A stretch of 64,000 nt of DNA from Isoetes taiwanensis. Lineage: Eukaryota; Streptophyta; Lycopodiopsida; Isoetales; Isoetaceae. Where the stretch lies: NCBI GenBank assembly GCA_021234155.1, contig JAJEKV010000004.1:23839122-23903121 (forward strand), written 5' to 3'. Both the position numbers and the translations under genes were made by a program. Shown here one piece after another: positions 1 through 12,954 of the stretch (the stretch's first letter is position 1; every line of letters begins with the position of its first letter). The notes below the pieces were generated by a model. That model searched no databases. It saw only the letters and a program-made list of their open reading frames with translations, and had not been told where the DNA came from.

Positions 1-3000
1 GGATCCCTAATTCATCTCCAAGACACGCCCAATTTTCGAATTTTCGGAGAAGGTCTAGGTCAAAGGGTTAAGATTAGAACGGTCGGGGCAGCCCGCTGTG
101 GCAACCGAAAGCCGCACCCTTCCCCAAGTCAAACGAGGCCGGGACCTTCCGGTGGATCCCTCACAAGAGGGGAGAGTCCAGGACCCGTGAGGCGGGATCC
201 AAAAGTTCCCGAAGGCAGACCTTCCCCGCGCTCCCCCCGGGCCGCACGCTAATGACCACCCTCCCCGAGTCCGGGCCCCTATCCCACCGCTGATCCTCCC
301 GCTCGGGGCCCTCTTCTGGGAAGGCCCAAAAGATTCCTGGACGGCCCCGAGAACTTGTCAAACCACGGGCCCCGAGGTCGGCCTTGTAGAAACCGCATTG
401 TTTTGTCGTCGGGCACCGGGAGGTTCGAATGGCAAATCGATTCCGCCAAATTGTCCCGAATGGCTTAAATTACCCTAGTGAGCAAGTTACAAGGTCGGGT
501 TTTGCAAAGAAGGGAAACACTCACGCCTCCACGACAAGATCCCGCATCCACATCCTAGGCCAATTGACTACGAGTGTGATGGAAGTGAGCTACTTTGGCT
601 TCTTTGGAGGTCGGGTGGTCTTCGGCCACGGAACTTGGTCCCCGTGGCAATGTCGACGTTTCGAGTCCATTGGCAGAGCCAAATCGCTGATTCCCGAGAG
701 GGGAGGTCCCACGCTCAGTCCCGTGGCCTTGGGAGAGGAAATTCGGGGCAAGAAGCCAGGGGGGGATTTTAGGGTCCGTGTTTCAAGCCAACACCCCCAC
801 TCCACGCCAAGTCACGGGCGCAAGGTCCCGCCAAATCGGACAAGGAGAGGGCCTCCCAAACGAAACCCCGTGGGTTGCCGTGCTCTAGAAGGGTTTGCAT
901 TTGGGGGCCGAGTCCCTGGTCTGTTGCACTTGGGACTGGCCGAAGAAGCAAAGAGTCAGAAGAATACGGAGCAAGGGGAACCGACGGAGTGGGAGTTTGG
1001 GCCCTGTCCTCCTCCCGATGTGGCAAGTAGAAGTTGGGGGGCTTTGCAGTGGCAAGACATTCATAAATTCGTAATTAATGCATTGCACTAAAAATAAATT
1101 CGATTTTTTTGCCACTGGATCCCTAATTCATCTCCAGCACACGCCCACTTTCGGAATTTTTGAGAGAAGGTCTAGGTCAAGGGTTAGCATTAGAACGGTC
1201 GGGCAGCCCGCTGCGGTGGCAACCGAGCCGCACCCTTCCCCAAGTCAAACGAGGCCGGGACCTTGCGGTGGATCCCTCACAAGAGGGGGAGAGTGGGACC
1301 CCGTGAGGCGGGATCCAAAAGTTCCCGAGGCGCATCTTTCCCGGGCTCCCGGGGGTGCACGCTAACGACCACCCTCCCCGAGTTCCCCCTATCTCGGACC
1401 GTTGATCCTCCGCTCAGGCCCCTCTTCGAAGGCCCAAAAGATTCCGGGATCGGTCGGGAGAACTTGTCAAACCGCTGGGCGCCCCGATGTCGGCCTTGTA
1501 GAAAACCAAGACCGCTTTGTCGTTCGGCATCGGGAGGCTCGAATGGCAAATCGACCGCCAAATCGGTCCGAATGGCGGTAAATTACCCTAGGGAGCAAGT
1601 TACGAGGTCGGGTTTTGCAAAAGAAGGAAACACTCACGCCTCCACGACAAGATCCCGTGATCCACATCCTAGGCCAATTGACTACGAGTGTGATGGAAGT
1701 GAGCTACTTTGCCGCTTCTTGGAGGTCGGGTGGTCTTCTGGCCACGGAACTTGGTCCCCTGGGCAATGTCGACGTTTTGAGTCCATTGGCAGAGCCAAAT
1801 CGCGATTCCGAGAGGGAGGTCGCCCGTCCGTCCCCAGGGCCTTGGGGAGAGGAAATTCGGGGCAAGCACTACCGGGGATTTTAGGGTCCGTGCTCAAGCG
1901 CCAACACCCCCACTCCACGCCAAGTCACGGGCCAAGAAGGTCCCTACCGACCGACAAGGAGAGGGCCTCCAAAACGAAAACCCCGTGGGCTGCCGTGCTC
2001 TAGAAGGGTTTATGTTTTGGGGCCGAGTCCCGGGTCCTGCTGCACTTGGGACCTGGCCGAGAAGCAAAGCAAAGAGAATACGGAGCAAGGGGAACTGACA
2101 AGCGGAGTTTGGGCCTGTCCTCCTCCCCGATGTGGCAAGTAGAAGTCGGGGGCTTTGGTAGCTGGCAAGACATTCATAAATTCGCAATTAATGCATTGCA
2201 CAAAAATAAATTCTGATTTTTTGAAGTTTGGATCCCTAATTCATATCAAAGACACGCCCAATTTTCGGAATTTTCTGAGAAGGTCTAGTTCAAAGGGTTA
2301 GCATTAGAACGGCCGGGCAGCTGTTGTAGGCAACCGAAAGCCGCACCCTTCCCCAAGTCAAACGAGGCCAGGACCTTGCGGGGATCCCACAAGAGGGGAG
2401 AGTCCGACCCCAAGAGGCGGGATCCAAAAAGTTCCCGAGACAGACCTTCCCTCGGCGGGCCCCTGGGGGTCAGACGCTTAATGACCACCTCCCCTGAGTC
2501 CGGGGTTCCCCTATCCGGACCGCTGATCCTCCGCTCAGGGCCCCTCTTGAGGAAGGCCCAAAAGATTCCAGATCGGGTCTAGGGAGAACTTGTCAAACCG
2601 CTAGGCGCCCCGAGGTCGGCCTTGTAGAAACCGTGATTGTTTTGTCGCTCGGGCACGGGAGGTTCCAGGAATGGCAAATCGACCCCTCGCCAAATCGTCC
2701 GGAATGGCTAAATTACCCTAGGGAGTAAGCTACAAGGTCGGTTTTGCAAAAGAAGGAAACACTCACGCCCCACGACAAGATCCCGCATCCACATCCTAGG
2801 CCAATTGACTACGAGTGTGATGGAAGTGAGCTACTTTTGGCGCTTCTTGGAGGTCGGGTGGTCTTCCGCCACGGAACTTGGTCCACGTGGCAATGTCGAC
2901 GTTTTCGAGTCCATTGGCGAGCCAAATCGCGATTCCGGAGAGGGAACGCCGCGACGTCCGGCCCCCGTGGCCTTGGGGAGAGGAAATTCGGGCAAGCATC

Positions 3001-6000
3001 TTCCGGGGATTTTAGGGTCCGTGGCTCGGTGTCAACACCCCCACTCCACGCCAAGTCACGCACGCAAGGTCCCTACTGAACCGACAAGGAGAGGGCCTCA
3101 AACGCGTAAAACCCCGTGGGCTGCCGTGCTCTAGAAGGGTTTGCGTTTTTGGGGGCCGAGTCCCTGGTCTGTTGCACTTGGGACCTGGCCGAAGAAGCAG
3201 CAGCCGAGAATACTGAGCAAGGGGAACCGACGGAGCGGAGTTTGGGCCTGTCCTCCTCCCGATGTGGCAAGTAGAAGTCGGGGGCTTTTGGCAAAGGGCA
3301 AGACATTCATAAATTCGTAATTAATGCATTGCACTAAAATAAATTCTGATTTTTTGCCAGTTTGATCCCTAATTCATCTCCAAAGACACGCCCAATTTTT
3401 CGAATTTCTGGAGAAGGTCTAGTTCAAAGGGTGAGCATTAGAACGGTCGGGCAGCCCGCTGTGGCAACCGAAATGCACCCTTCCCCAAGTCAAACGAGGC
3501 CAGGACCTTGCAGTGGATCCCTCACAAGAGGGGAGAGTCCGACCCCCGTGAGGCGGGGATCCAAAAAGTTCCCCGAGGCAGACCTTCCCGGCAGCTCCCC
3601 GGGCTGACGCTAACGACCACCCTCCCTGAGCCCCGGTTCTCTATCCCACCGCTGGATCCTCCGCTCAGGGCCCCTCTTCCGGGGAAGGCCCAAAAGATTC
3701 CAGATCGGGTCCGAGAGAACTTGTCAAACCGCTGGGCGCCCCGTGGATGTCGGCTTTGTAGAAACCGCAGACTGTTTTGTCGTTCGGGCACCGGGAGGTT
3801 CGGAATGGCAAATCGACCTTGCCAAATCGTCCAGGAATGGCAAAATTACCCTAGGGAGCAAGTTACAAGGTCGGTTTTGCAAAAGAAGGAAACACTCACG
3901 CCTCCACGACAAGATCCCGCATCCACATCCTAGGCCAATTGACTACGAAAGTGTGATGGAAGTGAGCTACTTTGGCGCTTCTTAGAGGTCGGGTGGTCTT
4001 CCGCCACGGAAGTTGGTCCCCGTGGCAATGTCGACGTTCTCGAGTCCATTGGCGAGCCAAATCGCGATTCCGGAGAAGGGAGGTTGCCCGGCCCGGCCCC
4101 CGTGGCCTTGGGGAGAGGAAATTGGGCAAGCAGCCTGGGGATTTTAGGTCCGTCCAGCTCGCATCAACACCCCCACTCCACGCCAAGTCAATGACGCAAG
4201 GTCCCGGCTGAACCGACAAGGAGAGGGCCTCTCAAACGTAAACCCCGTGGGCTGCCGTGCTCTAGAAGGGTTTGCGCTTTGGGGCCGAAGTCCCCGACTG
4301 CTGCACTTGGGACCTGGCCGAGAAGCAGCAGCCGAGAATACGGGCAAGGGGAACCGACGGAGCGGAGTTTGGGCCTGTCCTCCTCCCGATGTGGCAAGTA
4401 GAAGTCGGGGGGCTTTTGCGCTGGCAAGACATTCATAAATTCGCAATTAATGCATTGCAATTAAAAATAAATTCGATTTTTGCCACCGGATCCCTAATTC
4501 ATCTCCAACACATGGCCCAATTTTCGAATTTTCGGAGAAGGTCTAGGTCAAAGGGTTAGCATTAGAACGGTCGGGGCAGCCCGCTGCGTGGCAACCGAAA
4601 TGGGCACCCTTCCCCAAGTCAAACGAGGCCAGGACCTTGCGTGGATCCCTCACAAGAGGGGAGAGTCCCGGACCCCAAGAGGCGGGATCCAAAAGTTCCC
4701 CGAGGGCACCTTCCCCGGGCAGCGCTCCTGGGGCTGCACGCCAATGACCACTCCTCCCTGAGCCCTGCCTCCCCCTATCCCACCGTTGGATCCTCTCCGG
4801 GGGCCCCTCTTCGGGGAAGGCCCAAAAGATTCCAGATCGGTCCGGGAGAACTTGTCAAACCGCGGGCGCCCCGAGGTCGGCCTTGTAGAAACCGCGACAT
4901 TTTGTCGCTCGGGCACCGGGAGGTTCGGAATGGCAAATCGACCGCCAAATCGTCCGAATGGCTAAATTACCCTAGGGAGCAAGTTATAAGGTCGGTTTTG
5001 CAAAAGAAGGAAACACTCACGCCTCCACGACAAGATCCCCGTGATCCACATCCTAGGCCAATTGACTACGAGTGTGATGGAAGTGAGCTACTTTGGCGCT
5101 TCTTGGAGGTCGGGTGGTCTTCCGCCACGGAACTTGGTCCCTGTGGCAATGTCGACGTTCGAGTCCATTGGCGAGCCAAATCGCGATTCCCGAGAGGGGA
5201 GGTCGCCCGGGCCCGGCCCCTCGTGGCCTTGGGAGAGGAACGGGGCAAGCGCCTTCCTGGGATTTTAGGGTCCGTGCTCGCCTCAACACCCCCACTCCAC
5301 GCCAAGTCACGGCGCAAGGTTCCCGCTGAATCGACAAGGAGAGGGCCTCCAAACGTAAAACCCCGTGGGTTGCCGTGCTCTAGAAGGGTTTGCGTTTTGG
5401 GGGCCGAGTCCTGGTCTGTTGCACTTGGGACCTGGCCGAGAAGCAGCAGCCGAGAATACGGAGCAAGGGAAACTGACGGAGCGGAGTTTGGGCCTGTCCT
5501 CCTCCCGATGTGGCAAGTAGAAGTCGGGGGGCGCTTTTGCAGTGGCAAGACATTCATAAACCCGCAATTAATGCATTTGACGAAAATAAATTCCGATTTT
5601 TTGCCAGCTGGATCCCTAATTCATCTCCAGCACACGGCCCAATTTTCGGAATTTTCGGAGAAGGTCTAGTTCAAAGGGTTAGCATTAGAACGGTCGGGGC
5701 AGCCCGTTGCAGGGCAACCGAGCTGACACCCTTCCCCAAGTCAAACGAGGCCAGGACCTTGCAGGGATCCCTCACAAGAGGGGAGAGTCCGGGACCCCAA
5801 GAGGCGGGATCAAAAAGTTCCCCGAGGCACCTCCCGGCGGCTCCCCGGGCTGCACGCGCTAATGACCACCCTCCCGGAGCCCGGTTCCCCTATCCGACCG
5901 TTGGATCCTCCGTTCAGGGGTCCCTCTTCGGGAAGGCCCAAAAGATTCTAGATCGGTCCGGGAGAACTTGTCAAACCGCGGGGCGTCCTGAGGTCGGCCT

Positions 6001-7152
6001 TGTAGAAACCAAGAGACTGCTTTTGTCGTTCGCACCGGGAGGTTCAAATGGCAAATCGACCCTGCCAAATCGTCCGGAATGGCGAAATTACCCTAGAGAG
6101 CAAGTTACAAGGTCGGTTTTGCAAAAGAAGGAAACACTCACGCCCTCCACGACAGTATCCCGCATCCACATCCTAGGCCAATTGACTACGAGTGTGATGG
6201 AAGTGAGCTACTTTGGCGCTTCTTGGAGGTCGGGTGGTCTTCTGGCCACGGAACTTGCAATGTCGACGTTCTGAGTCCATTGGCAGAGCCAAATCGCGGT
6301 TCCGGTGAGGAGAGGTTGCCCGTCCTTCCCCAGGGCCTTGGGGAGAGGAAATTCGGGGCAAGCAGCTTCCAGAGGGATTTTAGGGTCCGCGCTCTGGCAT
6401 TAACACCCCAACTCCACTTCAAGACATGGCGCAAAGTCCCGACCGAATCTGACAAGGAGAGGGCCTCCGAAACATAAATCCTGTGGGTTGCCAGGGTCTA
6501 GAAGGGTTTACGTTTTGGGGGTGGAGCCCCGGTCTTCTAGCCCGGAACTTGGTCCCTGTGGCAATGTCGACGTTCTGAGTCCATTGGAAGAGCCAAATCA
6601 TGGTTCCGGAGAGGGGAGGTTGCCCGTCCTTCCCCGTGGCCTTGGGAGAGGAAATTCGGGGCAAGCAGCCGAGGAGGGATTTTAGGGTCACAGACTCAAG
6701 GCGTCAACACCCCAACTTTACTTCAAGACACGGCGCAAGGTCCCTACCGAACCGGATAAGGGAGAGGGCCTCCAAAAACGTAAACCCCGTGGGTTGCCGT
6801 GCTCTAGAAGGGTTTACGTTTTGGGGGCGAGTCCCGGTCAGAATTGCGCTTGGGGCGTGGGTCGAAGCCATGGCCGAGAACCCGGAGCAAGGGAAACTGA
6901 CGGAACGGAGTTTGGGCCTATCCTCCTCCCAATGTGGCAATTAGAAGTCGGGGGGCGCTTTTGCAGTGGCAAGACACTCATAAATTCGTAATTAATGCAT
7001 TGCACGAAAATAAATTTTGATTTTTTGCCAGCTGGATTCCTAATTCATCTCCAGCACACGACCCAATTTTCGGAATTTTCGGAGAAGGTCTAGGTCAAAG
7101 GGTTAGCATTAGAACCGTCGGGGCAGCCCGTTGCGAGGCAACCGAGCTGATT
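1..7152. repeat. Tandem satellite array, ~1.12 kb unit
   Basis: Six head-to-tail units plus a partial seventh begin at 1, 1117, 2230, 3363, 4488, 5610 and 7034. Each opens with GGATCC or a near variant followed by CTAATTCAT, and each ends with an AT-rich stretch around ATTAATGCATT. Unit lengths are about 1116, 1113, 1133, 1125, 1122 and 1424 bp. The body is GC-rich and copies differ mainly by small indels. The array stops abruptly near 7152 inside the seventh unit. No conserved reading frame survives the indels, so I treat it as non-coding. The family is not one I recognise. The window starting exactly at a unit boundary is probably a cloning or contig edge, or chance. Confidence 0.95.
6236..6829. 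repeat. Internal 295-bp duplication inside satellite unit 6
   Basis: The segment from 6236 (GGTCTTCTGGCC) to about 6530 is repeated from 6531 (GGTCTTCTAGCC) to about 6829. This explains why this unit is ~1424 bp instead of ~1120 bp. The two halves match through the stretch around AATGTCGACGTTCTGAGTCC and through the GAAGGGTTTACG stretch, with small indels. It is a local tandem duplication within one satellite monomer. Confidence 0.85.
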
Positions 7153-7516
7153 TGGAAGATTTGGAAGATGCAGTTGACTTCAAGCCACAAAGAAACATAA
7201 GTTTAGTAGCTACTTCTATCAGTCAGGTTGCAGAAAAAATCCAAGCTGACTGCCCATCACAATCCCATTTGTAAGAGCTACAGGAGAGTCCAAACCACAA
7301 ATAATCTCAGAAGCTGGTTCTACCAGTCCAAGTCGAAATGTCGCAGAAACCGCAGGCTCCGAAATGGCAAATCGAACCGAAGAAGGTGGGATCCAACAGA
7401 AGAATGTAAAATATCTTCAAGAATCCTTCAGATCATGTTCATGCATGTATCAATGTTAGATTGTACCCAAGAGAAAATATAACAATGTACAAAACAGAGG
7501 TTTATTGAACAAAAGA
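7153..7516. other. Unassigned DNA after the satellite
   Basis: Sequence with no convincing gene. A short piece near 7340-7380 (GCAGAAACCGCAGGCTCCG, then AATGGCAAATCGA) resembles part of the satellite unit, so a degraded satellite fragment may be present. A direct repeat GATTTGGAA occurs at the array edge. Confidence 0.4.
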
Positions 7517-7729
7517 TCACTTGAACAATTCAGCATACTCCTCACGAGCTTGGTTTATGGTTTCCATCGTGAAGTCCTCCACTTGTCCATCCCCTTTGAA
7601 CCATAGCTCCATGTCAAGTATGTCTGGCGTCAGCCATGTCGACGCTAGTATCATGTTAATGTTGTTTTTCCTGTGGTGCTTCCAAACCCTGACCATCTCT
7701 TCAAGAAGCACCCCTCCTCTTCTTTCCAT
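7517..7729 (-). CDS. Small ORF, unidentified, possible gene 3' end
   Basis: A 70-codon reading frame ends at 7517. Its product is hydrophilic, with a natural-looking stretch (ASTWLTPDILDMELWFKG) and an acidic C-terminus (AREEYAELFK). I do not recognise it. Upstream on the same strand lies purine-rich low-complexity DNA, so it could be the last exon of a gene or chance. The overlapping plus-strand frame is mostly pyrimidine-repeat translation and looks artefactual. Confidence 0.2.
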   Translation of the reverse strand: MERRGGVLLEEMVRVWKHHRKNNINMILASTWLTPDILDMELWFKGDGQVEDFTMETINQAREEYAELFK

Positions 7730-7985
7730 CCTTGTTTTTCTTCAATCCATTTCGCCTCTTCTTAGTATGAATCGAATCCTCCTCCTTCTTCTTCCAATCA
7801 TTGGTTTTTTCCTTCTAATCTTCCGTTCTTCCAATCTTCTATTCATTTTCTTCTTCTTCTTCTTCATCACTTTCTCATTCTATTCAATCTTTCTTTCCTA
7901 TCTCCCCTTTCTTCTTCTTCTTCTATTTCTTCTTCTTCTATTTCTTCTTCTTCTTCCTCTTCTATTTTTTTTTCCATGGAAGAAG
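7725..7985. repeat. Pyrimidine-rich CTT/TTC low-complexity tract
   Basis: Long runs of CTTCTT and TTC triplets, densest at 7840-7970, mixed with T runs. This is an imperfect trinucleotide microsatellite. Confidence 0.85.
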
Positions 7986-8085
7986 AGGGACGTCGTTGAA
8001 AGACGAGGCCCATTCTTCCTCTATTTTTTATTACAAGAAGGGGACGTCGTTGAAAGACGAGGCCCCTTCTTTTTATGTTCTTCCT
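7980..8085. repeat. Direct duplication with GACGTCGTTGAAAGACGAGG core
   Basis: Two copies of a ~50 bp segment sharing GGGACGTCGTTGAAAGACGA lie at about 7988 and 8042. The core resembles the TTAAACGACG-type motifs packed at 12960-13590 in the CACTA terminus, so these could be subterminal motifs of the missing 5' end of that transposon. That link is an inference. Confidence 0.6.
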
Positions 8086-8389
8086 TTTTTTTATTTTTTT
8101 ATTTTTTTGTTTTTACATGTCAATATATAGTTCTTTTTAATTAACAATGTAAATAGTTTTAATGTCAATGATCTTTTTAACGTGAATGGTCTTTTTTTTT
8201 TTTTTTTTTTATTTCTTTATTTATGTAAGTTTTCTAATTATTGAATGCCTTTATTTTTTTGCATGTACACTAATAACAAAATGCGTCGCTCTTGGAAATC
8301 GATTTTCGCAGCTCGAAGACATTCTAGGTAAGAATTTGAGTTTGAGTAGGAGAATAAAATTTTAATGTTTTATTTAGGTTAAAAAAAAC

Positions 8390-8745
8390 TTGGGGAGACT
8401 TGGACAAGGGCATGGTCGGCTCCGCCTTGAGTGGAGAAGACTAGGTGTTCCGGGTCCAAGCTCACCGTTTACTCTTGTAATTTTATTGATTAATGTATTT
8501 AGTTTAGAAAAAATTGGGGAGACTTGGACAAGGGCATGGTCGGCTCCGCCTTGAGTGGAGAAGACTAGGTGTTCCGGGTCCAAGCTCACCGTTTACTCTT
8601 GTAATTTTATTGATTAATGTATTTAGTTTAGAAAAGATTGGGGAGACTTGGACAAGGGCATGGTCGGCTCCGCCTTGAGTGGAGAAGACTAGGTGTTCTG
8701 GGTCCAAGCTTACCGCCTACTCTTGTTTATTTTTTTATTAATATA
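8390..8745. repeat. 124-bp tandem repeat, about three copies
   Basis: Copies start at 8390, 8514 and 8638, each beginning TTGGGGAGACTTGGACAAGG and separated by exactly 124 bp. The first two are almost identical and the third diverges near its end. A weak fourth scrap (GGATTGGACAAGGGCAGG) follows at ~8768. The function is unknown. Confidence 0.9.
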
Positions 8746-8984
8746 TCAATAAATAGAAATCTTTACGGGATTGGACAAGGGCAGGGTTTTTGAAAAAAAT
8801 TGCATTATTGATTTTCGGGTTTCTAGTTAAGAATGTTGTTTTTTAAAAATGTTAGGGATGTCAAAGAAACACTGATGTGGAGTGGTTAAGAGCAAGAAAA
8901 AATTTCAATGGTTGGTTTTTAAAAAAAAATTAAAAGGGAAACTAACTCTTAAGAAAGTAGGTAAAGATTCATAATGAAGGTTTG

Positions 8985-10590
8985 AAAAAAGTCACAAAGC
9001 AAGATTAATGAATCTAAATTGGTTTGTAGGTATGGCCCCGAAAGTGTGAAGACACAAATGGTTAGTGAGATTAGACGCGTGGTCATAAATGAGATATGTG
9101 CTAACGAAAAGTCCCGACCGAGAGATGCAACCGGTCAACGTGGTCGACCATTTTGTCGGACATGTGAAAAGGAAGTGCCAATTTGAGTTAGCACAAAATG
9201 GCCGGTCAAGAAGAAATGTTGACTTCTCTCCTTGACACACATGTAAAGCCAATGCTTGGAAACCCCATGGATGAACTGAAGACATGTTTGAAGCATTAAA
9301 GGCAGACTTAAAAGTCCCAATGCCGGAGGCTCGTGTCAAGGAATGGGTAGCTTCATGGAATTCCTCAAAGAAGCGGCGTCGGTGATCACAAGAACATCAT
9401 TGCGGATCTCAATGCACGCCGGTTGGAGGTAATTAAAAATGCTTTGCATCGGGGAAGCTCTAGTGGAGCAGGGCCTAGCAAGGCCCACTTTTCTTTGGAG
9501 AATCACATGAACACATCAATCTTTGTTGATCCCATACCCGTGAGAGGCCGTGGATGTGATACTTTATTGAGGGAGAAACCAACACATCGCACGTATCAAA
9601 TCAAGATCAACGGAACACAACACTTCCAAGATGATGAGCTATACGATTGGATGGGTTTTCAAGGGCAAAGATAGGGCAGAGACATTATGAGATGGCTCAA
9701 AGATACATACGCTTCAAGAGCCCGCATCCCGCTTTGGCTACATCCATTGGACTTGCATATGAAGTTGCTAGCTCTAGTGGGGATACCATAGGGCCAATGG
9801 CGATTCTACCTTTCATGAATGGAGAGACACTTGCACACTTGTTTGACTATTTACCTAATAACTTGTCACGTTTTAGAAGATGGTCAAATGCAATTGCTAG
9901 CGCCAAGAAGAACCGACAAACACATAGGCTTTTGAACTTAGGAGCAAAATGCGAAGTTGTATATCGGTATGTTCCGTAGATAGCTCTTGCCCCAGCGTAA
10001 GGTGTCGTTGAGATCCACAAAGGCCACTTCACTCACACAAAGCTTAATTGTAAGAGAGTCAAATTACATTTTGATGATGAGTACCAAAATGTGTGGGTGG
10101 CCATTGGTGATTGGGACAATGCAATTCATTTTACGCCAAAGAGCCGCCGTCCCTTGTTGAAGTGTCGGTACTTACTTTGGGATGGACAAGCAAAATATCC
10201 ATGGTTAGAGGAAACCGTGTTTGAGAAATCAAAGGATGATGATCGTGTATGGGGACACGAAATTCATGATGTCTATGCATTGGGATATATTTATGAGATG
10301 CTTCGGATTTCGTGCAAGCTATGCGCGACGAATGGAGTGGTTTAATAATAACAACAATGCCCAATGGATTAATCCAACCCATATGTACCAACGACGCCTT
10401 GACAAGTTGGAGGAGCAAAAATAAGAATGATGTGCCTACGTGAAGGCGTATTCTCATCACGACCCAAAGCTTCGAAGTTGTTGAAGCCTTACAAAGTGTT
10501 GGAATATCTTCTACCATGGTTGTGAGACAAAGACGACACATGAAGTGCATGTATGCCTTGGAGATGTCAAAATTGTTGTTGTCACAACTC
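8985..10590 (+). pseudogene. Decayed unidentified protein-coding gene, probably transposon-derived
   Basis: A coding-like signal runs for about 1.6 kb but switches frame and meets stops. The main open pieces are 9423-9674, 9647-9979 and 10021-10345, with a possible tail to the TGA near 10598. Readable segments include a hydrophilic N-terminal part, a stretch with GPMAILPFMNGETLAHLF, and a charged part with WVAIGDWDNAIHFTPKSRR. I cannot match these to a named domain. It lies upstream of the CACTA accessory gene in the same orientation, so it may be a CACTA-encoded ORF, but I see no DDE-type motif or TNP2 signature. The long antisense frame at 10131-10592 looks like a shadow. Confidence 0.45.
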
Positions 10591-10929
10591 AAAGAATGAA
10601 TACAATATTGTATATCTTGCCATGTTTAAGAGTATTAAATTTTTTAATTGTCTAATAACCAAATATATAAAGACACTTTTAATTATTCAAATCCCAATGT
10701 TTTGTAATGAACTTCCCATGTTGCTAACATTTGTTGCTTTCCTACTATGTTATTCATCGCGACTCCATATAAATAACTTGCAAGTTTTTGCACATGTCCA
10801 AAGAACCATGGGATGTGGCACGATGGCATATCTATTGTTCACAACTTTACTTCTCGGCGTGGCTTGGTAGCCTTCTTGTGACCCTAAACCCCAAAGGCCT
10901 TTAAGAGGCGGTTGGTCGTTCGGGTTTAG

Positions 10930-12499
10930 CTTCGCCACCACCGCCACCTCCACCATTGTGCGGATTTGGTATGGATTATTTTCTAGGATAAAATGTAAGT
11001 TAACCATTTATTTTAACGTTCTAATGTTTTTAAATGTAGCGTGTAAATGCGGTTGCGCCCTTCTTTTCCTATGCATAATGTTCGCCGCCGCGTGGTTATG
11101 GGCGGATCTTCTTCTCACCACCACGGAAGAGGCGGAAAAGGACCTCGCGTCGAGCAGGAAGACGAAGAGCAGGGAACTCCGAGATATCAACGAGGCGATA
11201 ACCCTGAAGATAGGTGGAATGCCTTGCAATTCGGGATGACGCCCGCAGAAATGGAGATTGCGCGCCAGGCTGTTGAACAAAGTAGGCGGAGGTCTGGCGC
11301 CTATGACCCTCCACGTCATAGCTCATACACTCCTTCAGAATTCAATCTTGGGGCCTTCCCAGCAACGAGGACATTGAACCCGCCGACGAAAGAGCACCGA
11401 CCGTCGTTCACGTCGGAGTGGACGCAATTCCTCTTCAAGCTCTGTTAAAGATCGTGCACCATCTGCACCACCTCCACGTCGGGATGTCTTTGAATATGAG
11501 TGAGTTCATCTTGAATTATGCCCTTTTTTGTTCACTAACACATATTCATATGTTAGTCGTATGTTGAGTGTAGTAACAAGAAGTTGCCGCGCCACAACAC
11601 TGCAGATGGCGACAATTTTTGGAAGATGGCTAATAGTGTCACAAATAGCATTTGCCAAAACGTCCACAAGGGTGAATGGAACTCGGGAGCCTATGATGAG
11701 GAAAAAGAGCGGATCAAGGCGATTTTAGAAAGGTAATATCCCGAAAGCTCAAGTCAGGAGAGATCTCATGGAGGGAGGTTTGTTCAAAACAGGGTAAACA
11801 TGTTAAAGCCACCAGGTATTAGGCTTTTTCGTTCTTCATTATAACCTCATTGTACTCATATTTTATTTATATTTTGCAGAGGTAATCAGAAGAAGCAGCT
11901 GAAAGATCTTGCCAAAGCTACAGGAGTCTCGATAGAGGAAGTGGCACATCCTATCTGGTTGACTAATAAGGCATTTCAAGTACATCATCTCTCCCATGAG
12001 TCGTATAATTAGATGACGCCATGTGGACTAAGTCCTTGTATTGCATTGTAGTGTTTGAAGGCCAACATATTATCAAAGAAAGGGGAAGGTAGAACAAAGC
12101 CAGCTTTGGACGCGAGGTACGATGAAGCCAGTGGCAGCTATAGTTCCAATAAGACTGGGTCTGGCGGTTATGGCTTTGTTGATAAGCTATTTGTAAGTAT
12201 AAATTTGGTTTATAATGTAGGTTCTCGAGTTGAATACTAACATTAGTTTTGGTGCTCATTCTCAATAGATGTCATTTTTGGGCCGCCCCGCTGCTAAAGA
12301 TGACCGCGAAAGGGCCTTCAAAAAAGGCAGTCATGCGGCCATCCAGTACGCCGCTGCGCGTGAACGGGGGGAAGTGTGTATTATTCATTAGATAATTATT
12401 TGTGACTACAATGAACTAATTGTTGCGATACAATATAATGCAGGTAGATGAACACGAAGGTGCCAATGAAGAAGAAGAAGAAGAGAGCAATAACTAAAG
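10930..12499 (+). pseudogene. Spliced CACTA accessory gene (TNP1/Ptta-like), decayed
   Basis: Exon-like pieces joined by good splice sites give a hydrophilic regulatory-type protein. The first exon holds an open frame from 11047 (GGSSSHHHGRGGKGPR, then a Ser/Arg-rich part) and ends at 11499 before GTGAGT. The next begins at 11574 after TAG and encodes DNFWKMANSVTNSICQNVHKG. Later pieces begin after TTTGCAG at about 11880, end before GTAAGT at 12192, begin at 12270, and finish after AATGCAG at about 12444 with an acidic tail and stop at 12499. At least one frameshift near 11390 and a stop at 11733 interrupt it. Its position just inside a CACTA terminus fits the second gene of En/Spm-type elements. 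The protein family assignment is inference. Confidence 0.5.
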
Positions 12500-12954
12500 A
12501 CTCAATATATTTTGTAATGTGCAAATTACATTGTGAAATATATTAAATGAATTCAATCTAAATTTTTTATGCTTTGTTCTTATTATTTGTGATTTTTTTT
12601 TATGTTAATTTTATGCTCGATTCTATTTTTTTATTCTTAGATTTATTAAACATTTAATTACATATTAAATAATAATGCTTATCTACTATGATACTGAATA
12701 CTAATATAATTTAATCAATATTTGTTTCTATTTTTCGAATTTTTAAATTTTTATTCTCGATTTATTTTGTTCATATTTAATATTTATTAATACTATTAAT
12801 ATTATTGTTAATATTAATATTATTTAATATTAACAAATATTATTAAATATTTATTTATATTAAATATTTGTTAATATTGAATATGAATATTAACTGTCCG
12901 TTAAATAATATTAAATAATGTTAAATAAATATTTATTTATTTTTTTCAAAATTC

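Noticed and set aside
4641-5669. A 342-codon open frame in the satellite, and others of 200-250 codons
   Set aside because: The frame is not kept between units, composition is low in typical protein signals, and the repeats carry indels. They are chance frames in GC-rich DNA.
7521-8144. A 207-codon plus-strand frame rich in Leu, Phe and Ser
   Set aside because: It is mainly a translation of CTT/TTC repeats.
8390-8745. tRNA or small RNA gene cluster in the 124-bp repeat
   Set aside because: No cloverleaf or intact A and B boxes could be fitted.
10131-10592. A 153-codon minus-strand frame
   Set aside because: Antisense to a better coding signal on the plus strand; no motif.
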